Part shown: one piece after another, positions 31,972 to 42,907 of the stretch
How positions within the stretch are numbered: position 1 is the stretch's first letter
Layout of the letters: each line of letters begins with the position of its first letter
Source: Heliopora coerulea
Taxonomy: Eukaryota > Cnidaria > Anthozoa > Scleralcyonacea > Helioporidae
Assembly (NCBI GenBank): GCA_030142905.1
Contig: JASJOG010000103.1
Coordinates: 715,501-779,500, forward strand
Reading direction: 5' to 3'
DNA: 64,000 nucleotides
Notes under the pieces: generated by a model
What the model was told of the DNA's origin: nothing
What the model saw: the letters and a program-made list of their open reading frames with translations, nothing else
Database searches by the model: none
Position numbers and translations under genes: made by a program

Positions 31972-34687
31972 CTATTATAGAAATACATTTAGTAAAAATT
32001 GATTAAACAATTATACAAAATAAACATCGAACATCTGAATACTTCCCTAAGCATCACGAGAAGTTATGGAAATGGTCATGGGTCGGACTAGGCATGAAAT
32101 CTTCCTCTATTTCAGCTTTAAATTTAACCCTTTCCGGTCCGTACCCGACTTTTTGATTTTACTCTGGCTAACGCCAAACGATTTTATTCGTAGAGAGGCG
32201 ACGTCTCGGAATGGAGAGGGTTAAGCAAATGGTATTCCCCCTCCCTTTTGCTCCCTCTCCCTTAATCTCTCCCTCATCACATTTGTTCTCTCCTCTCTTT
32301 CTTCAAACCTCTTTCCATGAAAAGAGTATCAGGTGGATGGGAAAAACTTTAGCAGCTTTTTCGTGCAATGATGTGATCGAAGGCACAACTTTGGCTTTGC
32401 TGGTAATTTAGTAAGTGGTCTTTTGTTGACTAGTCTTTGACTTAAGAAATGGTTAATACTTTTACTTCCTCAGTCGAGCTATGGATGCTCGCGAGAAGTC
32501 GGAAGAGCACGAAGAAAATGTAAAGGCTTGGAGAAACGAGGCGTGTCAGATATACGAGGAGACTTGTCGCGGGGACTTGTTTTAATTGATTGACGAGTTT
32601 TAATTACAACTTTTGCTATTCATTACCAGAAAATATACTATTATTAACGCCAGCTTCAAACTCATTAACGCAAAAATACATTAATTTTATTCAGTTGACA
32701 CTCATTAGCGTAGATACGCAACCATTTCTATCAAAGGGCATTTCAAAGCTGCAACAAACGACCATTAACACCATTCTACTATACATTAGGGACAATAAAA
32801 TTTCAATTACGCAACTGAAATGTCTTGCCTAGTTAAAATTTTATTATCCCTAATGTATAGTAGAATGGTGTTAATGGTCGTCTGTTGGCGCTATGGAATG
32901 CCCTTTGATGCAAATGGTTGCGTATCTACGCTAATGAATGTCGGACGAATGAATGTCGCTAATGAATGTCGCTTGAATAAAATGAATGTATTTTTTTGCT
33001 AATGATTTCGAGTTTGGCGCTAATGATAGAATATTTCCTGGTAATGAACAGCAAAAGGTGTATTTAATGAGTGAAGAGGTTAAAAGTGTCTTGTTTTAGG
33101 ACCTATTATATTAAATTATATTATATTATATTATATTATATATTTTATTACTTATATCAAGCGTTGCAATTCAAGGACGAAAAATTGGATTGTTCGTAGG
33201 TGTATGAGGATGAATAACTTCTTCAACTGAAAGGTGAGAAGTCGAGAGAGCCGCTGATCGTAAAGGACAGTGCTCAGAAGGAACCCGTAAGGATAGAGAC
33301 GTTAAGTAAGAAGAATATACTCAGGCAAAATTCTGGTGCTTTTATGGTCAGAAACCATACTTTACGTCTTGAAGGTGTTATAGCGTTGCTGTCACGACAA
33401 TTAGTTTATTCTTTGAGATAGATTTCTAACATAGTTAATCGATTAAATTTCTGAAGGAGCTTTTCTGATGGGATTCCATCGTAAGTCAATAATTTGCATG
33501 AATATGAAAACTGGGACTCAACAGCGGACAACTTACAGAAAACTTACAGTTAGTGCTCTGCAAAAAATCGACAGAACAATATCCTGACGATTCGAGCAAA
33601 AGCCCTTCATCAGAGTGAAATGTCAAATGAAGTCTTGAAGTGCTTTGTCTTTGGAATAATTTCCTGAAACATGTTGAGCTGCCTTTGAACGAGCGTACAG
33701 GAGGTTAAAGAAAAGTTGAACCTCGTGTATTCGGAAAACAAATTGATCTGAACTAATTTAAAACAAAACAGTTGTTCTCAAGAAAGTCAGATGGCTGTTT
33801 GGATGTAAGTGGTTAAACACGGAAACCGAATGGCCTTTCGAATGTGAATGGTTTAGCAATGGGAGCGACTAACCCTAGAAGAAGACCTCAAAGCATAAAG
33901 GCGGATTTCCACTTGGTGCAAAGTGTCGCGCGCGCAACTTTTTCCTTTTGTCTTAGGAGCTCTCGAGTGCAATCAAGTAGAAAACTATTCAATTTTTACA
34001 ATACAACGGTCGCGCGCGCGACATTTTGCACCAAGTGGATATCCGCCTTAAGGCCGGGTTCACACGAGCAACATAACATAAGGACAAGATCAATACGAAA
34101 ACAAAACATTATATCTCCTCAGGGACTTGCGAAGACAAAACAGCAAGAATTTTTCTTTGTTTCGTCTTTTTTTCGTCTCATGGCTTATGCTATGACTATG
34201 ATCTTATGCTTATGACTATCCTTATGTCGCCGGCTTGACTTTATTCCTTTGTTTTGCCTTTTGTTTTGCCCTTATGCTTATGCTTATGCTCACATGTGAA
34301 CCAGGATTAAGTACGGGAGTTAGGAGAATTTGAGATGACTAAAAGATGACTTTCCTTCTCCAGGAGAATCTCAGACAAGTTTTATAGAAAAGTAGAGTAT
34401 TGGAATGCAGGGAGGTTTCATACGTAATCTTTGTCGACATATCCGTGGTTCGTTCGGCATTACTAATGGTTTAATTGACCGTTTTTGCAATGGTTGTTGT
34501 TGGACAGCATTTAATGATTACCATTGAATGTAGTCAGTCTGTAAAAGAATCGTGTTACGAATAATCTTAAACTTATCATTACTCTAGCTCGTACCGTTTA
34601 TATTTGATTTGCCTTGTCAGTTTCTTGGAGTTAAATTTAGCACCATGATATACAGAGGTTATAGCACTGTAGGGTAGGAAAAAAAAA

Positions 34688-34740
<53 letters not shown>

Positions 34741-37159
34741 ACTAGAGGAGATAGTCGAAGTCGTTCTGGTTTCAGTCTACCTGGAGAGAAATTTGGCAAA
34801 AAAACAAAATGAAATCTTTCTGACTCTTTAAAAACCCTTTTCGGACGGACAGATTGCATGTGACCCGAATTTTTTTCATTCGTTTGCAGGATTTATCCTC
34901 AAAAATTGGTGAATCAAGTGATCGAACGCAAATTTAAATTTCTTTATTGTAACAAAATGAAAGATGACAAATCAATTTTTAATGTCTCTCCTACTGCTCC
35001 TCCCCTACCCCCTAAATGATCCAGTTGACTTACTGGACGAGAGACTCTGCTAAGTCTTACCTTCACGCGTCTTTTAAGTTGGCCGAACATAGTTCATTGC
35101 ACCTCATGACGCCCTTGGGTATAAATCTGGTTATAGCCCATTAATGACTTAGATTAGGAAAGCAAAAATAGGAGTTAAAAACCTGGCTGTTGATTTTTCG
35201 GGTGGAAAACGCTAACATAAGATGAAGATGAGAGCCCAGCTCATTATTTTTAAATGGAGAACCATAAATAACGATAGAAAAAACAAGGTATTTAAGTAGT
35301 AACGTTTCGTTTCAAACGTGCAACATTTCCAGAGTAACTATTTACATGTATGACAAAACCTATACATCTATTCACACGTGATGAATTATAATTTTCTTGT
35401 CACATTTTTACGTTTGTCACTTTTACCTTACTGGCTAGTTCTCATGTTGCTTAATTATCATCACGTGTAAGTAGACATATAGGTTTTAGCACACTTGTAA
35501 ATAGTTACTCAGAAGATGTTGCACGTTTGCACCGAAACGTTAGTAAGGTTATTTTAAATGCCTTGTTTCTCCTCTCGTTATAGTTCTGCAATTAAAATCC
35601 TAAGTTGGGCATTTATCTTCATATTACGTTAAGAGGTTTAACTTGGTATGTTAATATTAAGGATTTGCCAGTTTCTATTGCAACGACGGTGTTTGAAAAC
35701 AACCTCGTAATTTAGCTTTATCGATAAAACTAGAGAGTTCACGGGAGCAGAGTCCTTGCAGAGTCCAACCCACGCCGGTCTACGAACACGTGGGCTCCAA
35801 GACTATAGGTGCGTACAGTAACTTTTTGCTGTACACTCGTTGAATAGTCCAGTTGCCTGTCATGCGAGGTATTTCTCTCAGACGTCAGTGAAGATATTTC
35901 GCAGACTCGCGTGACACCGTACGTGCATTGCCCTAAAAGAACTCAAAAATGATCAGCCGCTAAAAAGTTAAAGAAGGGTTGTTCGTTTTCTGCCCCACTA
36001 TTGAAACTAGGAATTCAGTCGTTCCCTTTATTTTTAACGTGGATTAAAATATGTCTGATTTGTCTGAAAAAAAAACAGTAGACAACTTGGAGAAAACAAA
36101 TACTTTCTGTTTCACGAAGTGCCTCGGAACTTAAACAGTATCATGAAAATATTATTTTTGATATAGTGATGTTCGACCAGACGAGGTGGATTATCATTTA
36201 AGCTTTACGTGATCTATGATCTCAAAAATAACGTACATAATTTCTCAACACGTCACAATATTTTGAACATAACTTACGTCATCTGTCACTTCATTTACAT
36301 ATCAAACAAATCAAGAACGAAGCAAGACATCGAATAGACGCAAAACTAGTGAAAGCAATTCTTGGCCATTTTAACATGTCTTTCCAATGAAATAAACTCA
36401 ATTCAACTTTAAGAATATAAACTGCAACATTTAGGAATAAAGACTTAAGTTCGACCACAACCTGCGAGAAAATAAATGTAGTGGACTTTAGTGACCCTTT
36501 TCAGTGACCTAACTCTCAATTTCGTTCGTTTCATTACAGCTACCACACCTCGTCATAAGAAGACATATGTATAAAGGTTAAAGATTAAAACTCGGTCGAT
36601 AGCCAAAGAAAAGCCTTACTTGTTCAAAGGTGCTGTCAGAGAGGTTCAGGTATTTCCTGGCATCACTATGGCTTAAATTGTTGTTGTTTCTTCCGCATGT
36701 CATCCCCAGTGAAGCGATGACTTTTGTTGTAGAAACATCTGTGTTTGAACGACGACGGTATATGCCACCCGACTTTGGTGGTTCGGTGGCGATTAGTAGT
36801 CCCTTTGGACAGACCAAACGAGTTCTAAGTTCAGTCGTCGATACGACACGCTTAAGCGCTGAGCTAGCGATAGGTCTAAATCCAATAGATGGCTCTGAAA
36901 GAACTCGAAGATACTGTCGAGAGTTAGGAACATCGTCTTTTGTCTCGTTCCTGCAAGAACTAGGAAATGATGTGTCCACAAAGTCTTCTTCCGGGAACAT
37001 ATCAGTTTGTGTGTCTGCTCGTTCTTCGTTATGACCTAGGTTACCGTTAACAGCCTCATGATCGACAGCAGACTCGAAGTCAGGCAAGGATATCACAACG
37101 TCGTTACCTTCCCTGCAGTTTACTTTTGTTACGCTCGTAGTTTCAGATCTCTCTTCCAT
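31840..37159 (-). CDS. Unknown gene on the minus strand: disordered N-terminus plus coiled-coil exon (partial)
   Basis: Exon 1, 37159-36620, starts with ATG (MEERSETTSV) and encodes exactly 180 residues, ending TTTGAACAA|GTAAGG in phase 0. It is acidic, then Ser/Thr/Arg-rich, with no membrane segment and no domain I recognise. A second exon, 31971-31840 on the same strand, starts after ATAATAG in phase 0, encodes 44 residues of clear coiled coil (QLQKENERLHEELDNRNKVI) and ends GATTACATG|GTAAGA. Phase, strand and order fit one gene with a 4.6-kb intron. Further exons should lie at lower coordinates, but I did not find them. The coiled coil loosely recalls the geminin family (KENEKLHKEI), but this is only a resemblance. 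Confidence 0.5.
32612..33058. mobile_element. Foldback MITE (about 445 bp) with 200-bp arms
   Basis: The left arm begins TTTTGCTATTCATTACCAG and the right arm ends with its near complement CTGGTAATGAACAGCAAAAG. Inner blocks such as CCATTCTACTATACATTAGG are perfectly inverted at 32770 and 32850. It has no coding capacity; the reading frames in it are chance. It sits directly after the stop-terminated exon remnant at 32585. Confidence 0.8.
33110..33150. repeat. ATATT pentanucleotide microsatellite
   Basis: Tandem TATAT/ATATT units, roughly eight copies. Confidence 0.85.
33898..34049. mobile_element. Small MITE with GC-rich inner palindrome (152 bp)
   Basis: AAGGCGGATTTCCACTTGG and CCAAGTGGATATCCGCCTT are the inverted ends. 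Each arm continues through TGCAAAGTGTCGCGCGCGC or its near complement. The CGCGCGC runs stand out against an AT-rich background. Confidence 0.75.
34690..34733. repeat. AG dinucleotide microsatellite
   Basis: About 22 AG units, nearly perfect. Confidence 0.95.
35284..35566. mobile_element. Foldback MITE (about 280 bp)
   Basis: Inverted arms of about 120 bp. Examples are AAGTAGTAACGTTTCG with CGAAACGTTAGTAAGG, ACCTATACAT with ATATAGGTTTT, and CACGTGATGA with TCATCACGTG. It lies in the 4.6-kb intron of the minus-strand gene. Confidence 0.75.
36620..37159 (-). CDS. First coding exon of the unknown minus-strand gene
   Basis: 180 codons from ATG to a canonical GTAAGG donor. The frame of 134 codons on the opposite strand at 36630-37034 is its shadow. 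Confidence 0.55.
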
Positions 37160-38348
37160 TTAAAGTCTCGAACTGAAGTGGTTCAACAGATTTCTCGGCA
37201 CAGGAAACATTACCAATGACATTTGCAAGTTACACGATCCTTCAATAATCACATATTAACTTTCAGATGTATTCTCCAGTCAAGAGCGGTTGTGCAATTC
37301 AGCGCCTACTTCTCAAACCACCTACTGAGATCTTTCTGACCTTCTAAAACCCACAGACAGTTCATTTAAAATTCAATGAAGGAACAAACCATAACCTCGA
37401 CTAAAGTTGTCAATTAAGATAGAAAAACAATGCAGCTAATCTTCGGTCAATTTTACTTGTTAACCTTCTTTGCGTACTCAGAAATTAGTAACAAAAGATT
37501 ACGGCATGAGAAAAAAGACACATGTTGTCATCCTGACATAACTTCTCACATATGCTGTAATATGAAACGTTGGCCAAGTACTACTTCTGAATCGTTGGAA
37601 ATTTTTTTTCCCTGATTACATCTCTTCGGAATATCTGTTTCTTTTTCTAAAAATTCATAAGCAATTTCAATTTCCCACAAAAGCGTCCGGATTAAACCAG
37701 CCTTAGTTTGTCAGGTTTCAGAAATCTGTCGGACAAATGGTTTCCCGGTTTTGTCATCTGGAGTTTACTCTTGGATTTATTTACTTTGAAAGCCATCTAA
37801 AATGTACTTTGCATGTTTCGATTTTTACTCAAAATTTTCGAAGAACGTTTCAAAGTTAATCCCGAAGAGATCACCAGAGCCGTTTATACCCGAAAATAAG
37901 CCCCGGCTAAAATAAACCCGCCGGCTATCCTGCGTTAATATAGTACGAGCATTTTCGGGGCTTAAATTAGGTACGAATTATTTTACTCGCGTTAAAAATT
38001 CACGGCTGAGTGTCACTTTCATTTGAAGCGGTTGGGATTAAACATTAAGGTTAATATTGCATGTGATTTGTACTCGATACGTAAATGAGAAATAGATGGG
38101 ACATTTCGAGGTGCAAATTTTGGAGGAAAAGCGCTTAATAAGAGTCCAACAAAGACCGGTGGCAACAAATGCAACTACAAAGCTGCGCTAGGCATCGCAC
38201 CCTTGGAATCGAGAGCTATTGTGTGGATTCTTACCAAGAATGTTAACGTGGAAGGGTATCACCTTTGAATAAACTGCACGGGCCCTAGCTGAATACTCAG
38301 GTGTTGTCAATCTGCAAAAAGGAATGAGTTCTTTTGAATAACCGGTCT
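37160..38348. other. Upstream region of the minus-strand gene
   Basis: Presumed promoter and 5' UTR side of the gene starting at 37159, then AT-rich sequence. A short GC-richer patch around 37890-37990 contains a near palindrome (CCCGAAAATAAGCCCC with GGGGCTTAAATTAGG). No exon seen. Confidence 0.4.
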
Positions 38349-38513
38349 CCCTTATTACGTCAGCCGAATACAACTACCAGACTACTTTGCGATTTATTCA
38401 CTTTCAAGCAAACATTGAATTTCCAAAGCGCATGGAAAGACAATTGATCCGATTAACATTACAGACCAGATTTTGAAAGGCATTCTGGTAGTTGTATTTA
38501 GCAGATCTGTAAG
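38349..38513. mobile_element. MITE family 1, copy 2
   Basis: The inner TIR block GAATACAACTACCAG at the left and CTGGTAGTTGTATT at the right match copy 1 at 382-550. The outer bases (CCCTTATTACGTCAGC and the complement of CTTACAGATC) are more diverged. The internal sequence is unrelated by eye to copy 1, as is common between MITE subfamilies. Confidence 0.65.
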
Positions 38514-38973
38514 CCGTTCCACGTATACGTTGCGGGTGTTTACAAAACTCGTTTGGCGCCAAGATGTTGGATTATCGCGTGAAGTGTCCTATTTGCTTAC
38601 TTGGGAGTGAAGAGGATAAAGTTGAACACTGCTATAAAATAATGTGCTGCAAACAGAAGTTGATAAAGTGCGTAAAGCGAATTTCCTTAACCATGTTATC
38701 GGTTACTTAAATCATTGCAGGAGGTGGTAACAAAAATCGTTACCTGACGTGCATGTTACGTATAAGAAGAAAGCAGAGCTTTCAAAACATATCGTACATA
38801 TTTCAAAACATGTCGTACAAATTCACGAGGAAAACACAAAAGATTTTGGCTCCTAATTAGTATGCTATAAATCTGATGCGAAATACTAATTAAAATTATG
38901 AACTTTTCTCTTCGATTTTCTACATTAAAATTTACTGAAACTTCAAAATAACCGGTAAACATGGCCATTTAAG

Positions 38974-39128
38974 TTAGGATTAGGATTAGGATTTGGGTTA
39001 AATCACCTCCGGCGATGGTAAACCTACGTCTCACCCCGTTTTAACTGAATTTTTTTTAAAACGGGGTGAGACGTAGGTTTACCATCGCCGGAGGTGATTT
39101 AACCCAAATCCTAATCCTAATCCTAATC
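38974..39128. repeat. Perfect long snap-back hairpin with telomere-like arms
   Basis: Arms of about 70 bp are exact reverse complements around a T-rich centre of roughly 12 bases. The outer parts are TTAGGATTAGGATTTGGG and its complement, reminiscent of TTAGGG repeats. The inner part (CACCTCCGGCGATGGTAAAC) is GC-rich. The loop is only TGAATTTTTTTT-like. This is either a very young foldback transposon or a recent inverted duplication. Confidence 0.85.
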
Positions 39129-39259
39129 CAAATTATGGCCATTTAACATATTCGTATTTTAAGAAAGATACAATATTCGCGTCCGATCTGTATGGGATTT
39201 ACTACGGCTCGCCTTGTAAATCTCATACAAATTGGCTGCTCATATTGTATCTATTACAT

Positions 39260-39771
39260 ATACACTTCAAAATTAATTTTATTAAAAATACGATTCGGGA
39301 ACCAGTCCATTCCCTTCGTCAGTTCTTCTAAAATTGACAAGGACAACCGTATTAAATAGCCTTCCGAACCCCGAACAATATTTACATAATAGATTTACAT
39401 ATTTACATATATATATATATATAAACCGAATCACCAACCTCCACCAGATCGAGTTCACCATCAATAATATTCAGCTAAAAACTCTTTAAAAATCTGATCA
39501 TAAAGGGGTGAAAGATTTAAGTGTTATGATAATTGACGTGAAAGATCCTGCTAGGAGGGGTTTTGAGCGTATAAGCTAAATTAATTTATTCCGCTGGGAT
39601 TTAACAGTAGAAATTTTTTGTAATTTATTGTAATTAGTATGTGATTTGAATATTTAATTAATTTGTACGAACAGTATATATAGAGACTTATAAGGCTTGC
39701 AATGTTTGTATATTGACAAAGGGGCAGTGCCCCAAAACGTTGAAATTTTATTAAATTTCAGTTTTTAGCCG

Positions 39772-39813
<42 letters not shown>

Positions 39814-39929
39814 CAATGACGAGTACCACGAAGGTTACAGCGTTGGAATGAAAATATAGAGCGCTCAATACCGTTGCTGGTAGAGCGAATAAGTAAATAC
39901 GAAGTAGTGACAGCAAATTTTTGTCTTTC

Positions 39930-39968
<39 letters not shown>

Positions 39969-40070
39969 AGAGTTAAAGCCCGAGAACAGAGGCTTTACGC
40001 CAGATACATCCCGAGGGCGTAGCGCGAGGGTCGTATCAGGCGTGAATCCGACGTTCGAGGGTTTTAACTA
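39260..40070. repeat. Cluster of decayed repeats and TA microsatellites
   Basis: TA runs occur at 39407-39422, 39776-39808 and 39934-39964. Around them are repeat-like pieces: CCCCAAAACGTTGAAATTTT near 39730, AGAGCGCTCAATACCGTTGC near 39858 and GTGACAGCAAATTTTTGTC near 39907. The last two are repeated near 53230-53420 in other contexts, and the alternation with TA runs recalls Penelope-like retroelement ends. The segment 39966-40070 (TTAAAGCCC ... GGGTTTTAACT) is a further small inverted repeat. Confidence 0.5.
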
Positions 40071-40377
40071 ACTTATTTCATGATAAGATGCATTTTCTAA
40101 CAAAAAGATTTCATTTGGGAAAACATGTTTTTGACATGTGAATGTATAAACATTGGACTGAAATAAAATGGTTGATTGGTATTTAACAAAAGGTTAATGT
40201 ATTTGCTAAAAGGATTTTACAAGTAGTGATTTTTAATATCAATGCTGTTTTTTTACTGGAGAGCGTCTTACAAATGATCAGAGTTATTTGCATTTGGTCG
40301 AGTCGCAAGTAAGGAGGGCTATGAATTATAAAGTTTATCACGTCATGTGTTCGGACCAAAATATTCGCTCTGAATTT

Positions 40378-40664
40378 CATTGAAATGAAAGAACTTTTTG
40401 CTGAAATTGCAAACGAAGAATCAATTAAAGAAGGGAAAAGATGACAATTTGTCAATAAATAATTTCAAAGATGAGAGAAACATTTCGTTTGTGACGGACG
40501 AAGAGCTGGAGAAATGGAAGGCGTTGAGGATTACTGCGAATACTAAGATTATGTCTGCTTGGGGAGTTCGTTGTTGGACTGAATTGGCAGGCGTATGTAA
40601 TGTGAAATCTAAATCCGTTAAAGAATTGTTTACCGATCGATATGGGAAGGAGCGCTTTCAGTGA
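40378..40664 (+). pseudogene. Possible fragment of a tyrosine-recombinase-like (Crypton-type) element
   Basis: An open stretch encodes FVTDEELEKWKALRITANTK followed by IMSAWGVRCWTELAGVCNV. A preceding in-line piece (MKELFAEIANEESIKEG) is in a different frame, so the fragment is frameshifted. The pattern (D/E-E-L..., N-T-K, W...W) resembles the N-terminal SAM-like segment of Crypton or DUF3504-type tyrosine recombinases that are abundant in cnidarian genomes. No catalytic domain follows. Confidence 0.3.
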
Positions 40665-40913
40665 GATTAAGAAATCTTATCAAACTTATAATATTAAGAG
40701 GAAATTCTAGTTGTTTTTGAGAAGCGTACATTTTTCGTTTCGAAGGATTTTCACGTATTTTCAGAACGAAAATGTCGAAGTTGTTAGAGTTGGTGTATGT
40801 AACGTTAAAATCTTAAATTGTGTGCAGAGGAATTATACATTTAGTCGAAGTGAGTTTAGTAAATTAAATAAGGTTTCGAATTATGAATTCAAGAGATGTA
40901 TATGATTTCCTAG

Positions 40914-40938
40914 GGATGTATACATATACATCCCTGGG
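40914..40938. repeat. Short palindrome centred on TATACATATA
   Basis: AGGGATGTATA and its complement form a near-perfect palindrome. A further TACATCCCTTGAA follows 25 bases on. Confidence 0.5.
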
Positions 40939-41167
40939 AAGCTCAGCATACATCCCTTGAATTTATAATACAACATTGTACTTAATTCATCAGCCCCACT
41001 CTTCCCTGCTGAATATCTAATTCCCTCCCCGGGCTATCAGTCGCTTGATTGTTTAACGAGTATGTAAGCTAAATAAAGGATCATGAATAACAAACAAAAT
41101 CCCGTCAATCATGAAATAAATATATACATATAATACACATACAATACACATATGTATGTATGTACAT

Positions 41168-41264
41168 GTCTGCTGTATTAAGAGTATTGAAGTCACGTAA
41201 CTTCTAAGTGCAAGTCGCTAATTCCAAGAAGTCACGTGACTTCAATACTCTTTATACAGCAGAC
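41168..41264. mobile_element. 97-bp inverted-repeat element
   Basis: The arms GTCTGCTGTATTAAGAGTAT and ATACTCTTTATACAGCAGAC, extended through TGAAGTCACGTAACTTCT and its complement, surround a 20-base centre. A minimal MITE. Confidence 0.8.
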
Positions 41265-42241
41265 GTAGAATTACAACTTAAACAAACGCATACAGGTTGA
41301 AGCTTTCAGTAGGAGTCCGGGGTATGGGTCGTGAAAACTTGAATTGGCCTGGAGAAATGGACAATATTGGGGCCAGGAAGGATGTTTTTAACCATAAAAA
41401 ATACCTATTTTAGAAGCAACTTCTGCCCCCAAACTGCTGGAAACCAGTCAAGAGAGGTTGCAATGTTCCTCATGCCAAGTTTGAGAGGAAATGAGATAGG
41501 TTTAGCGAGATAAAACGACTGCACTTGGCCGAAACAAAATGAATTTTTACTTCACCAGATGTTTATCATTTCGGGCAACATTAATCAAGGAAAACATTAA
41601 AATTTCTCTTAACCTGTTTCTTGTGATTTTAAAAGGTATTTCCTCATATGATAAAGACCCTTGATACGATCACGTCACCACATCAAATTGACCCATTTCT
41701 CCAAGTCAACGTAAATTTTGAAAACCAAAACTCGAGAAGTCTACTTCAATAACAACCTTCTATGTGTTTTTTTTTTTCAGTTTTACAAATTACCTGCGAT
41801 TTTGGGAACGTTGAGGTCGTGTTATTTCTTATTATAAGTAGGCTATTAAGCAAGACTTGGCGATTTCTGCTTTGATGAATGAAGCAGAAGAAATGCGTTT
41901 GTTTGTTCCTTGAATCGGGAAAAAAGACCAAAGGATGAAAAAAACAAGGCGCGGGAAAGTATAACACAATCCTCTCCCCAAGTGTCACCGCATTAAAAAC
42001 GGTTACAAAGTTGTTGATACTGTATTTTAGCTTCGCGAAAACCACCAACTAAAAACCGGAAAACGACCAAAGATTAAAACATTTTTACTTTGCAGGAATT
42101 TCGGACAACATATCACAGAATAGGACATAAGAAGAGTAGACAGATAATAAGTTTCAGTTTGCTGTTACTTTATCATTTGACCTTCGAGTGATTTTTGTCG
42201 TGAGAAAAGTTTTCATGAGCTGCCGGTTGTGCACCACTGCG
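41265..42241. other. Downstream region of ABHD18
   Basis: Probably contains the 3' UTR of the minus-strand ABHD18 gene. I found no exact AATAAA on that strand close to the stop. No other exon or repeat seen. Confidence 0.4.
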
Positions 42242-42907
42242 CTACGGTATCTTGTTTAGCGTCCTTACAATACTTTTTCTAAATACATCCTGCTTATATA
42301 AGGCTGCAACAACATGGCCACATTCTGTGTACTCTACTTGACAACCTGGCCACAGGTCTTCAGGAGAAGGACAATTTTTCCTTGGAATATAGCCATCATA
42401 AAGTGCCTCTACGAACACAACTAATCGTGGGTCAAAAGGTTGCTTATAGTAGCCCAAATGTGTCGTGATATCCAAAATATATTTCATAAATTCGCGAGCC
42501 CTCTCGTATTTTCTAGGTTTGTTTGAATATTTTCTCGATGTCAAGAATGGAATTTCATTCACTATCTTGTGCTTGATGTTATTCTGTAGTTGGTCTTTGA
42601 TGGTTTCAGCCAGCATTGTCAAGGACACCGATCGACAATTTTCAGACATGCGATCATTGTTCGAAAAGTTTAGTTGAAAGTCCTGTGATGATTGCTCTGC
42701 TGCATTTCCAATGGGGTTACTCATATTCAGCAGTTCCTCTGGAAAGGGAAAAGGGCTGCCCAGTTTTGTATTAGCCGCAAAACCTTTTCTTGCATTTTTA
42801 CCGTCCATTTCGATCATATGACAGATGTGCTGCAGTTCTTCAACAAAATCTGCATCCTCAAGCTGCTTCTCCAACACTGGCCAAGCGACAGCATTGCTAA
42901 GCACACC
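42242..42907 (-). CDS. ABHD18: ABHD18 coding exon 2
   Basis: Starts GGTGTGCTTAGC after TTCTTATTCTTAG and ends in TAG at 42244-42242. It carries the acid and histidine of the hydrolase triad. Confidence 0.9.
   Translation of the reverse strand, partial: GVLSNAVAWPVLEKQLEDADFVEELQHICHMIEMDGKNARKGFAANTKLGSPFPFPEELLNMSNPIGNAAEQSSQDFQLNFSNNDRMSENCRSVSLTMLAETIKDQLQNNIKHKIVNEIPFLTSRKYSNKPRKYERAREFMKYILDITTHLGYYKQPFDPRLVVFVEALYDGYIPRKNCPSPEDLWPGCQVEYTECGHVVAALYKQDVFRKSIVRTLNKIP

Larger units (their letters stand above)
27737..33286 (+). pseudogene. Probable decayed coiled-coil gene (several exon remnants)
   Basis: Four segments look like coding exons. Exon 27737-27817 starts with ATG (MAENETDLQV) and has 27 codons ending at GAA|GTGAGT, but contains TAA and TGA. 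Segment 30515-30560 encodes KMAQMHQLCNQARAE before GAG|GTAGAT. Segment 32474-32585, after a good acceptor, encodes REKSEEHEENVKAWRNEACQ and runs into TAA beside a MITE. Segment 33200-33286 (acceptor TTCGTAG, donor CCC|GTAAGG) encodes QLKGEKSREPLIVKDSAQKE after one TAA. All are charged, helix-forming and plus-strand. They may be one gene broken by nonsense mutations and MITE insertion. The linkage between them is inference, and the parent family is not recognised. Confidence 0.35.

Noticed and set aside
32590..33002. Two small plus-strand frames (80 and 60 codons)
   Set aside because: Both lie inside a foldback MITE and are inverted copies of one another.
34659..34859. Minus-strand frame with a serine-leucine run
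   Set aside because: The run is an AG/CT microsatellite; no other coding evidence.
36630..37034. 134-codon plus-strand frame
   Set aside because: Antisense shadow of the first exon of the minus-strand gene, which has the ATG and a perfect donor.
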